A stretch of 64,000 nucleotides of DNA from an uncultured Bacteroides sp. (GCF_963678845.1 NZ_OY787466.1:310001-374000); one strand, 5' to 3'. Positions 8,966-18,241 are shown, counted from the first letter of the stretch. Program-made: numbers and translations. Notes: a model not told the origin generated them from the letters alone.

Positions 8966-9038
8966 CACGGAAGGAGAGGCTCGAACTCCCGACACCCGGT
9001 TTTGGAGACCGGTGCTCTACCAACTGAGCTACTTCCGT
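8966..9038 (-). tRNA. tRNA-Trp (anticodon CCA)
   Basis: A complete 73-nt cloverleaf on the minus strand: acceptor ACGGAAG/CTTCCGT, D stem GCTC/GAGC, anticodon stem CCGGT/ACCGG with loop CTCCAAA (anticodon CCA), T stem GGGAG/CTCTC with loop TTCGAGC, and discriminator G. The 3' CCA is not encoded. It lies between the convergent lutC gene and the small basic-protein gene. Confidence 0.97.
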
Positions 9039-9092
9039 GTTTGCGGGTGCAAAGGTAATGCAATATTTTATATATGCAAGATACGCCCCCTC

Positions 9093-9293
9093 TTATTTAT
9101 TTCTCGCTGCTCTTTTTCTTCTGAATTCAGCCTTCATTTTCGCTGCACCCGAGCCATGAGTACCCTTGGCATAAGTCGTTTTCTTTGCTTTTGACTTTAC
9201 TTTCTTGGGTTCTGCCTTCTTAAAAGGAGAAGTATCTTTTCCTTTTTTAAAAAAAAGGCCTTCTGTTATTACTTTTTCAATATCTGAAGCCAT
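9093..9293 (-). CDS. Small basic hypothetical protein
   Basis: A 66-residue protein with a short N-terminal helix (ASDIEKVITEGLFF) and a Lys/Arg-rich remainder (KKAEPKKVKSKAKK, later EFRRKRAARNK), suggesting nucleic-acid or ribosome binding. No family recognised with certainty. The ATG at 9293 is preferred over an in-frame ATG at 9335 because it gives a compact protein. It sits 54 bp before the tRNA-Trp on the same strand. Confidence 0.6.
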   Translation of the reverse strand: MASDIEKVITEGLFFKKGKDTSPFKKAEPKKVKSKAKKTTYAKGTHGSGAAKMKAEFRRKRAARNK

Positions 9294-9376
9294 AATCTGT
9301 TTGTTCGTTTCTTTATATAAAATTGTAGCCCACACAATTGCGGGCTACAAAGATACGATTATTTCCTTGGTAAAGA

Positions 9377-10579
9377 TTACTCTACCTCTTCTTTTCTTTC
9401 TTTAGGAAGGACAAGGTTGAGTACTACTCCCAAAATAGCTGCCAATCCGATACCCGTCATGGAAAAACTTCCCAGTTGAAGAACTGCTCCTCCAATACCG
9501 AAGGTTAGGGTCAAAGAGACGATAATCATGTTGCGCGGTTCACCCAGATTAGTTCTTGCATGGATTAAGTTATTGATACCAACTGATGCAATCATGCCAA
9601 AAAGAAGTAACATAATTCCTCCCAGTACAGCATTTGGAATAGTTTTTAGAAGTACGCTCACTTTTCCTATTACAGAAAAAACAATACCTGTTACTGCAGC
9701 AATGCGAATAACAGCAGGGTCGGTAACTTTGGTAAGAGACATTGCTCCGATTACTTCTGAATAAGTTGTAACGGGAGGTCCACCTAATGTTCCGGCAACC
9801 ATACATGCCAGTCCGTCTCCAAGTAAGGTTTTGTGTAGTCCGGGATCTTTCACAAAATCTTTTCCGGTTACATCATTCACAGCATATATATTACCAATAT
9901 GTTCAATAACAGGTGCGATAGCAACCGGAATCATAAATAGTACTGCTTCCCAGGAGAACGCTGGAGTCACAAATTTAGGAAGAGCAAACCATGGAGCTTC
10001 TGCTACCGGAGTAAAATCTATACCGTAAAAGAAATATGCAACGACGAAACCAACGATAATTCCGCAAAAGATTGGAATAAGTTTTAATAATCCCTTTCCT
10101 AAAAGAGTAACCAGAATAGCGGTTATCAAAGAACTCAGTGCCAGTACCCAGTTTTCCTTCGCCATATTTACCCCCGTACCGCACAATGAGATACCTATTA
10201 GTATAATTACAGGGCCAATAACTACAGGAGGAAATATTGTTCGGATAAAACCTGCTCCCCGCCATGCAATGAGCCCACTCATTAAAAAGTAAACTAAACC
10301 TACTGCAACCAAACCGGAGAGTGTTCCTGCCAATCCGTATAATTCAGTAGCCTTGATAATAGGTGCTACAAAGGCAAAACTACTGCCCAAAAAAATAGGG
10401 ACTTTACCTTTTGTAACTAAATGAAAGATCAAAGTACCTATTCCAGCGGTACAGAGTGCTGTTGATGGATCAAGTCCGACAAGTAGTGGAACTAACACGG
10501 TAGCCCCGAATGCCACAAAAAGGAATTGAACGCCGACAGTTGTCTTTTGAAATACGCTCAGTTGTTTGTTATTGTCCAT
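9377..10579 (-). CDS. uraA: Uracil permease / NCS2 nucleobase:cation symporter
   Basis: A 400-residue inner-membrane transporter of the NCS2 family with about 14 hydrophobic segments. Signatures include QFLFVAFGATVLVP in TM1, the IPVAIAPVIEHIGN motif holding the conserved substrate-binding Glu of UraA, and LGGPPVTTYSE (family motif GGxxxTxYxE). It imports uracil with protons. The ATG at 10579 (MDNNKQLSVFQ) is chosen because the family starts just before TM1; an in-frame ATG at 10639 would add 20 polar residues. Confidence 0.92.
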   Translation of the reverse strand: MDNNKQLSVFQKTTVGVQFLFVAFGATVLVPLLVGLDPSTALCTAGIGTLIFHLVTKGKVPIFLGSSFAFVAPIIKATELYGLAGTLSGLVAVGLVYFLMSGLIAWRGAGFIRTIFPPVVIGPVIILIGISLCGTGVNMAKENWVLALSSLITAILVTLLGKGLLKLIPIFCGIIVGFVVAYFFYGIDFTPVAEAPWFALPKFVTPAFSWEAVLFMIPVAIAPVIEHIGNIYAVNDVTGKDFVKDPGLHKTLLGDGLACMVAGTLGGPPVTTYSEVIGAMSLTKVTDPAVIRIAAVTGIVFSVIGKVSVLLKTIPNAVLGGIMLLLFGMIASVGINNLIHARTNLGEPRNMIIVSLTLTFGIGGAVLQLGSFSMTGIGLAAILGVVLNLVLPKERKEEVE

Positions 10580-10971
10580 AAAATAATTGAGGGTTAATTT
10601 AAAATCGGGCAAATTTCGTTTTTTATTTCCACATTGCAAAATCAGAATTTAGATTTCTGCCTGCTTTCTTTCAATATATTCTTGTGTAATAATGAGTTTC
10701 TTCTCAGAATATACAGTTCTATTTTGATTTATGCTTCCTTTTTTCTATCCGGACAATGTGTTAATTTGATTTAAAAAAGAACGTTTTAGCTATTAATGTG
10801 GTGTGACTTTGTGATTGTATATGTCTGTTTTTAATTTCATATTGTTTTATTTATGGTTCTTTATGTGATAATTGTGCTTTATATTGTTTTGTTTTAGCTT
10901 TAAATTGATATAATTATAATATTAAATGTATAAAAGATAGCTAAAATACTTTTTATGTATACAAAATAGTA
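10580..10971. other. Gene-free AT-rich gap between divergent uraA and the ammonium operon
   Basis: No supported ORF, tRNA or strong hairpin is seen here. It should hold the divergent promoters; the plus-strand promoter is marked at 10972. Confidence 0.6.
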
Positions 10972-10979
10972 TATCTTTG
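10972..10979 (+). promoter_or_regulatory. -7 promoter element of the ammonium operon
   Basis: TATCTTTG (TAnnTTTG) in an AT-rich stretch. A transcript from here would run through the porin remnant (ATG 11200), the P-II gene and the transporter, with a leader of about 215 nt. Confidence 0.6.
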
Positions 10980-11199
10980 CAGAAAATAATAATAAAAAGG
11001 AATCTAAATATCTATTTTAATATCTATATGATATGTGATTTATCTTAATGTAGATTTAAAATATAGAAGAAACTAGTAATTGAAATAATGAAATCGTCCA
11101 TACAAGTATCAGTGATTGAAAGGGTTGGATGAAGAATGAAGATAGTTAAAGCGCACAACTAGACTTCCACAATAATTCTAACTTGAAAATGAAAACGCA

Positions 11200-11328
11200 A
11201 TGAAAAGAACGGTGAAAAAACATTTATGTCTATTTGTAGTTGGAACAACTTTACTTTTTCCTTCTGAGATAATGGCTCAGAATAAAGTTGTGGTTTCCAT
11301 TGGAGCTGATTTAGTAAGTAGTAATTGA
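11200..11328 (+). pseudogene. Truncated porin remnant (signal peptide plus first strand)
   Basis: A 42-codon ORF with a good Sec signal peptide (basic N terminus, hydrophobic core, cleavage after IMAQ) followed by NKVVVSIGADLVSSN and a stop. The mature start resembles that of TorF-type putative outer-membrane porins (roughly SxGADLVSxYxWRG), which lie upstream of P-II/ammonium-transporter genes in other Bacteroides as I recall. The rest of the barrel is absent: the P-II gene starts 63 bp later. Best read as a deletion remnant still carrying the operon leader; a real 42-residue secreted peptide is the alternative. Confidence 0.55.
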
Positions 11329-11391
11329 GACATATTTTGTTTCTAGACTTAAAGTCTAATAAATAATCAACAAAAATTAATAGTTATAGTT

Positions 11392-11745
11392 ATGAAGAGA
11401 ATTGAAGCAATTATTCGCAAGGCAAAATTTAGTGATGTACGTAAGGCGTTACGTGAGGCCGATATCGAATTCTTATCATGGTGGGATGTAAAAGGTCAGG
11501 GTAATGCTCGCCAAGGTCTTATTTTTAGAGGTGTAGCATATGATATCAGTGCAATTGATCGTATCTGCATTTCATTTGTAGTCAGAAATATTAATCTGGA
11601 TAAATCAATTGATGCCATCTTGAAAGCTGCTTATACAGGAGAAAGTGGCGATGGAAGAATCTTTATTTCAAGTATTGAAGAGTCAATACGTATACGTACC
11701 GGAGATAGAGGAGACGAGTCTCTGTATGACAAAGATAAGAAATAA
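11392..11745 (+). CDS. P-II family nitrogen regulatory protein
   Basis: A 117-residue P-II protein (GlnB/GlnK type) that senses ATP/ADP and 2-oxoglutarate and blocks the Amt pore. It has the start MKRIEAIIR, the B-loop TGESGDGRIFI and the C-loop RIRTGDRGDE. In the T-loop, the position of the uridylylated Tyr51 of E. coli GlnB (ELYRG) is Phe (LIFRG), and the loop is one residue shorter, so uridylylation at that site is not possible. It lies 44 bp before the ammonium transporter gene, the classic glnK-amtB pairing. Confidence 0.92.
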   Translation: MKRIEAIIRKAKFSDVRKALREADIEFLSWWDVKGQGNARQGLIFRGVAYDISAIDRICISFVVRNINLDKSIDAILKAAYTGESGDGRIFISSIEESIRIRTGDRGDESLYDKDKK

Positions 11746-11789
11746 GGAAATAAATTATAGGTAGGTTAAGGATTTAAACAGATAATATT

Positions 11790-13217
11790 ATGAAGCGAAG
11801 GTTAGTTAAATACATAGTATTTTTTCTTTTATTGTTTTTAGGTGTTCATTCATCTGCCATTGCGCAGAATTCAGTAACCACTGCTGTGGCAGATACAACA
11901 ATGGCTTCACAAGCAGTGGCTGCTACTGCTTCACCTATAGTTGCTGCAAAAGCTGTAGCTACTTTAGACTCGGGAAATACTGCCTGGATGATTGTTGCAA
12001 CCATTCTGGTATTGTTAATGACTATTCCGGGGTTAGCTCTTTTTTATGGAGGGTTGGTACGGAAAAAGAATATACTTAGCGTTTTGATGCAATGCCTTAT
12101 TCTTACAGGTGTAATAAGTATTATCTGGATTGCATTTGGATATAGTTGGGTGTTTGGTACTAGTTTTGCTGCATCCGGTAATCCATTGAGTTTTATTATT
12201 GGTGGATTTGATAAAGTATTCTTGCATGGTATAACCCTTAAGTCATTATCGGCAGGAAATATTCCTGAAACATTATTTGCTCTGTATCAATGTATGTTCG
12301 CAGTGATTACTCCGGCGCTTATTATTGGTGCATTTGCTGAAAGAATTAAGTTCAAAGGCTTTCTGGTCTTTGCAATTCTTTGGTCAGTTATTGTTTACAA
12401 CCCTATGGCCCACTGGGTATGGGGCGGCGGATGGATGCAAAAAATGGGAGCTTTAGACTTTGCCGGTGGAACTGTAGTTCATATTAACGCAGGTATTTCT
12501 GCTCTTGTAATGGCGATTATGCTAGGTTGCAGAAAAGGATATAAAGCAAGAGAATCTGTACTGACTCCAAATAGTACTCCTTTTGTATTCATTGGTACAG
12601 CTCTTTTATGGTTAGGTTGGATTGGGTTTAATGCAGGAAGCGGGTTGGCAGCAGATGGATTGGCAGCCAATGCCTTCCTTGTAACCCACTTTGCTGCATG
12701 TGTTTCTGCTATTGTGTGGATGTCTTTAGAATGGATCATAAATAAGAAACCAACAGTGATAGGCTTTTGTACCGGTGCTGTAGGTGGTCTTGTTGCAATT
12801 ACTCCTGCGGCAGGAAGCTGTGATGTTCTTGGAGCATTCTTTATTGGATTGGTCACTCCTATAATCTGCTTTATAATGGTTGCTTATGTGAAACCAAAAT
12901 TAAAATATGATGATACACTTGATGCATTTGGCGTACATGGTATTGGTGGTATTATTGGTTCTATCCTTACAGGTGTATTTGCTACCCGTGTAGTCACAGG
13001 TGACGGTGGTGCACAAGGTGCTTTGTATGGTGACTGGCATCAACTATGGGTACAGATTTTAGTAACATTGGCTACAATAGTATATAGCGCTATACTTACT
13101 ATTATCTTATTCTATATTGTAAATAAGACAATAGGACTTAGAGTGACAAAAGAAGAAGAATCAGTAGGTCTTGATATTTCTCAACACGGAGAAATAGCTT
13201 ATGACGAAGAAGAATAA
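11790..13217 (+). CDS. amt: Ammonium transporter (Amt family)
   Basis: A 475-residue inner-membrane ammonium channel. A cleavable signal peptide (to about residue 25, ending AIAQ) precedes a short linker and 11 membrane helices. Family marks: IPGLALFYGGLVRKKN, ITPALIIGAFAERIKF, the first pore His in NPMAHWVWGGGW, and the second pore His in FGVHGIGGIIGS. The C-terminal tail is acidic (DISQHGEIAYDEEE). Co-transcribed with the P-II gene and followed by a terminator, so it is the end of the operon. Confidence 0.96.
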   Translation: MKRRLVKYIVFFLLLFLGVHSSAIAQNSVTTAVADTTMASQAVAATASPIVAAKAVATLDSGNTAWMIVATILVLLMTIPGLALFYGGLVRKKNILSVLMQCLILTGVISIIWIAFGYSWVFGTSFAASGNPLSFIIGGFDKVFLHGITLKSLSAGNIPETLFALYQCMFAVITPALIIGAFAERIKFKGFLVFAILWSVIVYNPMAHWVWGGGWMQKMGALDFAGGTVVHINAGISALVMAIMLGCRKGYKARESVLTPNSTPFVFIGTALLWLGWIGFNAGSGLAADGLAANAFLVTHFAACVSAIVWMSLEWIINKKPTVIGFCTGAVGGLVAITPAAGSCDVLGAFFIGLVTPIICFIMVAYVKPKLKYDDTLDAFGVHGIGGIIGSILTGVFATRVVTGDGGAQGALYGDWHQLWVQILVTLATIVYSAILTIILFYIVNKTIGLRVTKEEESVGLDISQHGEIAYDEEE

Positions 13218-13270
13218 TAATAATTGATGATAGGTTGTTAGTATATTAAGGTAAATTATTGCTTTTTGCT

Positions 13271-13300
13271 AAAAGGCATCTCTGTGAAGAGGTGCCTTTT
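13271..13300 (+). terminator. Rho-independent terminator of the ammonium operon
   Basis: A 13-bp stem (arms 13271-13283 and 13288-13300, with one T-G pair, loop GTGA) 53 bp after the transporter stop. The right arm ends in TTTT; the following tract is only moderately T-rich. Confidence 0.7.
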
Positions 13301-13468
13301 GACATTTAAATAAAAATTATATGTTATCTGGGAACATTAATCATTTATGAACGGTTAAAAAGAAAGGTGAATTTAGTTGACTGAAAAATTAATTTTGAAG
13401 ACACCATGCCTTTTTTTGAAACATTTTAGATGCTCTATCTGTTTCTATAATCAATAATAGAATGGAAC

Positions 13469-13909
13469 ATGAAAACAATATTATTTCTTTTGTTATCCAT
13501 GACTGTGTTAATATTCACAGCTTGTGGGCAAACTACTAAAAAAACGATAACCATGAAAACATTGACTCCTGAGGAAAAGGCTGTTATTATCAATAAAGGA
13601 ACCGAACGCCCTTTTACCGGCATTTACTACAATAATAAAGAGAAAGGGACCTATTCCTGCAAGCAATGTGGTGCTGCGCTATACCGTTCCGAAGATAAAT
13701 TTGATTCCGGCTGTGGATGGCCAAGTTTTGATGATGAAATACCCGGTGCCATAAAAAGAATTCCCGATGCAGACGGGAGGCGTACAGAAATAGTATGCGC
13801 CAAATGTGGTGGACACCTCGGGCATGTTTTTAACGGAGAAGGGTTTACTCCAAAGAATGTCCGTCATTGTGTAAACTCTATTTCGCTTGATTTTGAACCT
13901 AAGAAATGA
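13469..13909 (+). CDS. msrB: Peptide-methionine (R)-S-oxide reductase MsrB, lipoprotein form
   Basis: A 146-residue MsrB with a lipoprotein signal (lipobox LIFTAC, Cys19). The catalytic Cys134 is in RHCVNS; zinc ligands are Cys64/Cys67 and Cys110/Cys113; GCGWPSF is conserved. It reduces methionine-R-sulfoxide in proteins, and the signal places it outside the cytoplasm, probably in the periplasmic leaflet. It stands alone, without MsrA, and needs an envelope thiol donor not encoded here. Confidence 0.93.
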   Translation: MKTILFLLLSMTVLIFTACGQTTKKTITMKTLTPEEKAVIINKGTERPFTGIYYNNKEKGTYSCKQCGAALYRSEDKFDSGCGWPSFDDEIPGAIKRIPDADGRRTEIVCAKCGGHLGHVFNGEGFTPKNVRHCVNSISLDFEPKK

Positions 13910-14045
13910 AGATTCTCTACACGCAATATTTAATTATGCACTAACAAAGGAATAAGTAATCGCCTTCTTTAAAACGAAGTGTTAACTCTCTGAAAACAGA
14001 GAATCTTATCTTAGTCATACCTCCATCAGGTAACAAGAATATTCT

Positions 14046-14053
14046 TATCTTTG
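14046..14053 (+). promoter_or_regulatory. -7 promoter element of the radical-SAM/DUF4130 pair
   Basis: TATCTTTG, 25 bases before the ATG at 14078. It overlaps an alternative in-frame TTG at 14051, which would therefore not be on the mRNA; this fixes the start at 14078. Confidence 0.65.
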
Positions 14054-14077
14054 CGAAACAAACTCCAGTATAATTTT

Positions 14078-15364
14078 ATGGATGAAAATGTTCTCGGAAA
14101 GCTAAAAATACTTGCTGAATCGGCTAAGTACGATGTGTCGTGCTCATCCAGCGGAACTACCCGTGCCAATAAAAGTGGTGGGATAGGGAATGCTGCGGGG
14201 TGGGGCATCTGTCACAGCTTTGCGGAGGACGGACGGTGTATTTCTCTTCTCAAGATTATGCTCACCAATTATTGTATTTACGACTGTGCTTATTGCATTA
14301 ACCGTCGAAGCAATGACTTGCCACGAGCCACTTTCTCGGTCTCAGAACTGGTTAATCTGACCATTGAATTTTACCGCAGAAATTATATTGAAGGGCTGTT
14401 CCTTAGTTCGGGTGTGGTTCGTAATCCCGATTATACTATGGAAAGACTTGTCAGGGTAGCGAAAGATTTGCGCCTCATACATCGCTTTAACGGGTATATC
14501 CATTTGAAGAGTATACCCGGAGCAAGTCAGGAACTGGTGAACGAAGCCGGTTTATATGCCGATAGACTAAGCGTGAACATTGAAATTCCTAACGAGCAAA
14601 GCTTAAAGCGACTGGCTCCCGAGAAAGATTTTCAGAGTGTATTCAAACCCATGCAATACATTCAGCAGGGGGTATTGGAAAATACAGAGGAGAGAAAGAA
14701 GTACCGCTATGCTCCACGTTTTGCTCCTGCCGGACAAAGTACGCAGATGATAGTGGGAGCAACAGCCGAAACCGATAAGGATATCCTTTATCTGTCGTCT
14801 TCCTTATACAACCGCCCCAGTATGAAACGGGTTTACTATTCGGGCTATGTGTCTGTGAATGAATACGACAAAAGACTGCCGGCACTTAAACAACCGCCTT
14901 TGGTTAGAGAAAACCGTTTGTATCAGGCCGACTGGTTACTTCGGTTCTATGAGTTCAAGGTAGACGAGATTGTAAATGACGCATTTCCCGATCTGGATCT
15001 GGAAATTGATCCAAAACTATCATGGGCTTTGCGGCATCCCGAATCTTTTCCGGTAGATATCAACCGTGCCGATTATGAGATGATTCTTAGGATACCCGGC
15101 ATTGGGGTGAAATCGGCAAAGCTGATTGTGGCTTCCCGTCGCTTTTCCCGCCTGGGCGCATCTCAACTCAAGAAAATTGGAGTGGTGATGAAAAAAGCCC
15201 AGTACTTCATAACCTGTAATGAACTGTCTGTACGTTCGGTTAATGACATGAATCCCGATAATGTCCGCCGCCTGCTCACCGTTAAACATGGCAAGAAGGA
15301 GGATCACAGACAATTGGTTTTACCATTTAAAGAAGAAGAGAATGACGGCCTTTATCTACGATAA
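14078..15364 (+). CDS. Putative DNA modification/repair radical SAM protein
   Basis: A 428-residue radical SAM protein. The 4Fe-4S ligands form C66-x3-C70-x2-C73 (NYCIYDCAYC), and the core continues with LFLSSGV and GYIHLKSIPGAS. A C-terminal helix-hairpin-helix (ILRIPGIGVKSAKLIV, about residues 334-350) is a DNA-binding motif. This matches the family found next to a DUF4130/uracil-DNA-glycosylase-like protein and proposed to act in DNA repair; the reaction is not established. The downstream partner overlaps it by 23 bp. Confidence 0.9.
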   Translation: MDENVLGKLKILAESAKYDVSCSSSGTTRANKSGGIGNAAGWGICHSFAEDGRCISLLKIMLTNYCIYDCAYCINRRSNDLPRATFSVSELVNLTIEFYRRNYIEGLFLSSGVVRNPDYTMERLVRVAKDLRLIHRFNGYIHLKSIPGASQELVNEAGLYADRLSVNIEIPNEQSLKRLAPEKDFQSVFKPMQYIQQGVLENTEERKKYRYAPRFAPAGQSTQMIVGATAETDKDILYLSSSLYNRPSMKRVYYSGYVSVNEYDKRLPALKQPPLVRENRLYQADWLLRFYEFKVDEIVNDAFPDLDLEIDPKLSWALRHPESFPVDINRADYEMILRIPGIGVKSAKLIVASRRFSRLGASQLKKIGVVMKKAQYFITCNELSVRSVNDMNPDNVRRLLTVKHGKKEDHRQLVLPFKEEENDGLYLR

Positions 15365-16109
15365 AACCTTTGAAGGATTGCTCACGGTTGTTTTCGATGC
15401 CTATTTCCGTAAAACATTTCCGGATGCATTGTTAGCTGAAGGAGAACCATTGCCACTGTTCTGTGATGAAACACTGAACATCTGCACGGATAGTGAGAAA
15501 GCCGGACGCGTGTGGAAAGGATTGCAAAAGAAACTGTCAGCCACTGCACTTTCCTTTCTCACAGTGAGCTGGTTGTCTGAATTGTCCGACATTGATTTAT
15601 TGTTGTTCCGGTATATCCGTAAAACAATTGACGCTCCCCAATCCATCGAGCTTAACTTTGGAGACCCCGATGTACTGGAAGTTACAAAGATTTGCAGAAA
15701 AGTATCCAAAGAGATAGAACGGGTACTTCAGTTCCTTCGTTTTCAGAAAGCAACAGACGGAACCTTCTTTGCCGCAATAGAACCAATGTATAATGTACTG
15801 TCACTGGTGGTTAACCATTTTCAGGATCGCTTTGCCGACCAGAAATGGCTTATCTATGATCTCAAACGAGAGTATGGCTACTATTACGATCTTTCCACAG
15901 TAACAGAAGTCAGTTTCGAGGATAAGGAATCTCATCTTCTTTCCGGCATATTAAGTGATGACCTTATGGCGCAGGACGAAAAACTCTTTCAGCAGTTATG
16001 GAAAGAGTACTTTAAATCAATCACTATCAAGGAACGCATCAATCCAAAACTCCACAAACAAAATCTGCCTGTCCGCTTCTGGAAATACTTAACCGAAAAG
16101 CAGAAATAA
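15342..16109 (+). CDS. DUF4130 partner of the radical SAM DNA-repair protein
   Basis: A 255-residue protein of the family always paired with the preceding radical SAM protein. It begins TAFIYDKTFEGLLTVVFDAY, typical of this family, and continues with VSKEIERVLQFLRFQ and WLIYDLKREYGYYYD. In some bacteria this protein is fused to a C-terminal uracil-DNA-glycosylase domain; that domain is absent here. The ATG at 15342 matches the family N terminus; an upstream in-frame start at 15261 would lie well inside the radical SAM gene. Presumed role in DNA repair. Confidence 0.85.
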   Translation: MTAFIYDKTFEGLLTVVFDAYFRKTFPDALLAEGEPLPLFCDETLNICTDSEKAGRVWKGLQKKLSATALSFLTVSWLSELSDIDLLLFRYIRKTIDAPQSIELNFGDPDVLEVTKICRKVSKEIERVLQFLRFQKATDGTFFAAIEPMYNVLSLVVNHFQDRFADQKWLIYDLKREYGYYYDLSTVTEVSFEDKESHLLSGILSDDLMAQDEKLFQQLWKEYFKSITIKERINPKLHKQNLPVRFWKYLTEKQK

Positions 16110-16203
16110 TCCCTATTAGTCCGAAATGAATATTAAAAAAGGAATATTATAGATTCCGGGTATTTGAAACGTGACATTGTTGTACAGCCTGTATGAACTG
16201 AAT

Positions 16204-18078
16204 TTATTTCAGAACAGGTAAAAGAATTCTGGATGCCTCGTCTTGCTGATGAAGAATTCTGATATTTGATTTTATAAAGTCAGAATCATTACAGTGATAT
16301 ATATCCACAAACTGTTGCGGATTCCTGTCTACAAGTGGAAACCATGAACTTTGAATCTGAATCATCACCCTATGGCCTTTCTTAAAAGTATGAGCTATAT
16401 CTGTTAGTTTAAAAGAAACAGTAGTGGGTTTGTTGGGAACAAAAGTTTCCGGTTTTTCAAAACTATTTCGGTATCTTCCACGCATTACATCTCCGCGAAC
16501 TAACATTTCATAACCATTCATCAGATAATTCTGTCCATTACCTTCTCCGTATATCTTTTTATCGTAATAGAAATCATCAGGAAACACATCTATAAGCTTT
16601 ACAACAAAATCCGCATCCGTAGTTGAGATAATAACTTTTAAGTCGGCAATAAGTTCTCCTCCAAGTGTCAAATCAGTTGTAAGTGGTTCTGTCTTGAATG
16701 AAATAACATCTGGACGACTTTCTGCAAAACGCTGGTCGTCAGTCATGTATTCTATACCTCTGTTATGTTGAATCCTCTCTGCGTAAGGAACCGGTTTTGA
16801 TGGGTCCGAAGTATATTCCGTATATGAATTGATTGCATCAGGTGTAGTAAACTGCAGAGTTCCTTTATCAGCTAAATATAACGGAGTAATTACTGTCTCT
16901 TTTGGTGGCCATGATTCAAATTCCTTCCATTTATTTTCTCCGGAAAAGAATATTTTTGCTTTTTTCAATCCATCAGGATTTCCTTTTCCCTTTAGATAAT
17001 AGTTGAAGAATGGAAATTCTAACTCTTTTTGATAATATTCTGAGGTATTACTGCCAAAGCGTATGTTTCCTAAGAATGTGCCATTCCCGAATATCCAGCC
17101 ACCATGATTCCATGGACCAATTGCCAGATTCAGCTTAGTGTCCGGGCTTTGTTTATTTATCGCTTTATATAGTCCCCATGTGCCATAGGCATCTTCAGCA
17201 TCAAACAAACCGCCTACCATTAGAACTGCAGGTTTAATATTGAAACATTTTGTTCGGGTGTTCCGGTCTTTCCACCACGAATCATAATCAGGATGCTCCG
17301 TCACGTCATTCCAGAATTTAATTGAATCGCCAAGCATTTTAGTCAGATTCTTTATTGCACCTGATTTCAGGAAGAAAGAGTATTCATCTGTATCATAATA
17401 AGATTTTGATGGCTGTTCTTTAGCAGTGGGAATAGCGCGAGGACGATCTATATAAGAGATAAAGTTAAAAGCATCACTTAGCATCAGTGCACCATTGTGA
17501 TGTATGTCATCTCCCATAAACCAGTCCGTTACAGGTGCCTGCGGACAAATAGCCTTAATTGCCGGGTGATTACTTAATGCAGCCATCAGGGAATAAAATC
17601 CCAGATAAGAACATCCCGATACTCCTACATTCCCATTGTTATCAACCGTATTTTTCAATAGCCATTCTACTGTGTCGTATGTATCACTGGCTTCATCTAT
17701 ATCCGTTTTCTTTTTCTTATTTGGATTAAACGGACGCACATTTACGAATTTTCCCTCGCTCATCCATTTTCCGCGTACATCTTGGTATACAATAATATAT
17801 CCCTCTTTAGCATATTCAGGCCATGAATACCACATCTGGCTACTTGGTTCCTTGCCATAAGGTTGTGTACCGTAAGGCGTACGGAACATTAAAACAGGAT
17901 GTTTCTCTGATTTGGAAACAGGTTCATAAATTGCAGTGAAAAGTTTTGTGCCATCTCTCATTGGAATCATTACTTCTCTTTTTGTGTAATTTTCTTTCAC
18001 CCATTTTTCATCAATAACCTGTGAATAAGATATTGCAAAAAAGGATATAAAAACTATCAATAGATATGTTCGTTTCAT
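16204..18078 (-). CDS. Secreted CocE/NonD (S15) family hydrolase
   Basis: A 624-residue alpha/beta hydrolase with a cleavable signal peptide (about residues 1-20, ending SYSQ). The nucleophile is Ser157 in GCSYLG, within GNVGVSGCSYLGFY; oxyanion-side RTPYGT and QDVRGKW and a C-terminal jelly-roll (LTTDLTLGGELIADL) fit the X-Pro dipeptidyl-peptidase/cocaine-esterase family; NHGGW supplies a candidate catalytic His. It should cleave an ester or amide, perhaps of peptides, in the periplasm. The ATG at 18078 is preferred to one four codons upstream. Monocistronic. Confidence 0.87.
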   Translation of the reverse strand: MKRTYLLIVFISFFAISYSQVIDEKWVKENYTKREVMIPMRDGTKLFTAIYEPVSKSEKHPVLMFRTPYGTQPYGKEPSSQMWYSWPEYAKEGYIIVYQDVRGKWMSEGKFVNVRPFNPNKKKKTDIDEASDTYDTVEWLLKNTVDNNGNVGVSGCSYLGFYSLMAALSNHPAIKAICPQAPVTDWFMGDDIHHNGALMLSDAFNFISYIDRPRAIPTAKEQPSKSYYDTDEYSFFLKSGAIKNLTKMLGDSIKFWNDVTEHPDYDSWWKDRNTRTKCFNIKPAVLMVGGLFDAEDAYGTWGLYKAINKQSPDTKLNLAIGPWNHGGWIFGNGTFLGNIRFGSNTSEYYQKELEFPFFNYYLKGKGNPDGLKKAKIFFSGENKWKEFESWPPKETVITPLYLADKGTLQFTTPDAINSYTEYTSDPSKPVPYAERIQHNRGIEYMTDDQRFAESRPDVISFKTEPLTTDLTLGGELIADLKVIISTTDADFVVKLIDVFPDDFYYDKKIYGEGNGQNYLMNGYEMLVRGDVMRGRYRNSFEKPETFVPNKPTTVSFKLTDIAHTFKKGHRVMIQIQSSWFPLVDRNPQQFVDIYHCNDSDFIKSNIRILHQQDEASRILLPVLK

Positions 18079-18117
18079 ATAAATAGACATAAGTTGGTTC
18101 CTGTTTTATGTATTACA

Positions 18118-18125
18118 CAAATGTA
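18118..18125 (-). promoter_or_regulatory. -7 promoter element of the S15 hydrolase gene
   Basis: The minus strand reads TACATTTG (TAnnTTTG), 39 bases before the ATG at 18078. Confidence 0.5.
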
Positions 18126-18241
18126 ATTGTTTTGTTCCATATAATAGATATTATTGAAATTGTTTTTATAACATAGGTCCTTGTAACAAAACTAATTGAT
18201 GTTGTTTGTTGTTTATACATGATATAAATAAAATAACAGTT

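Noticed and set aside
9975..10265. 96-codon minus-strand ORF in another frame
   Set aside because: It lies inside uraA and has the composition of an out-of-frame membrane-protein reading.
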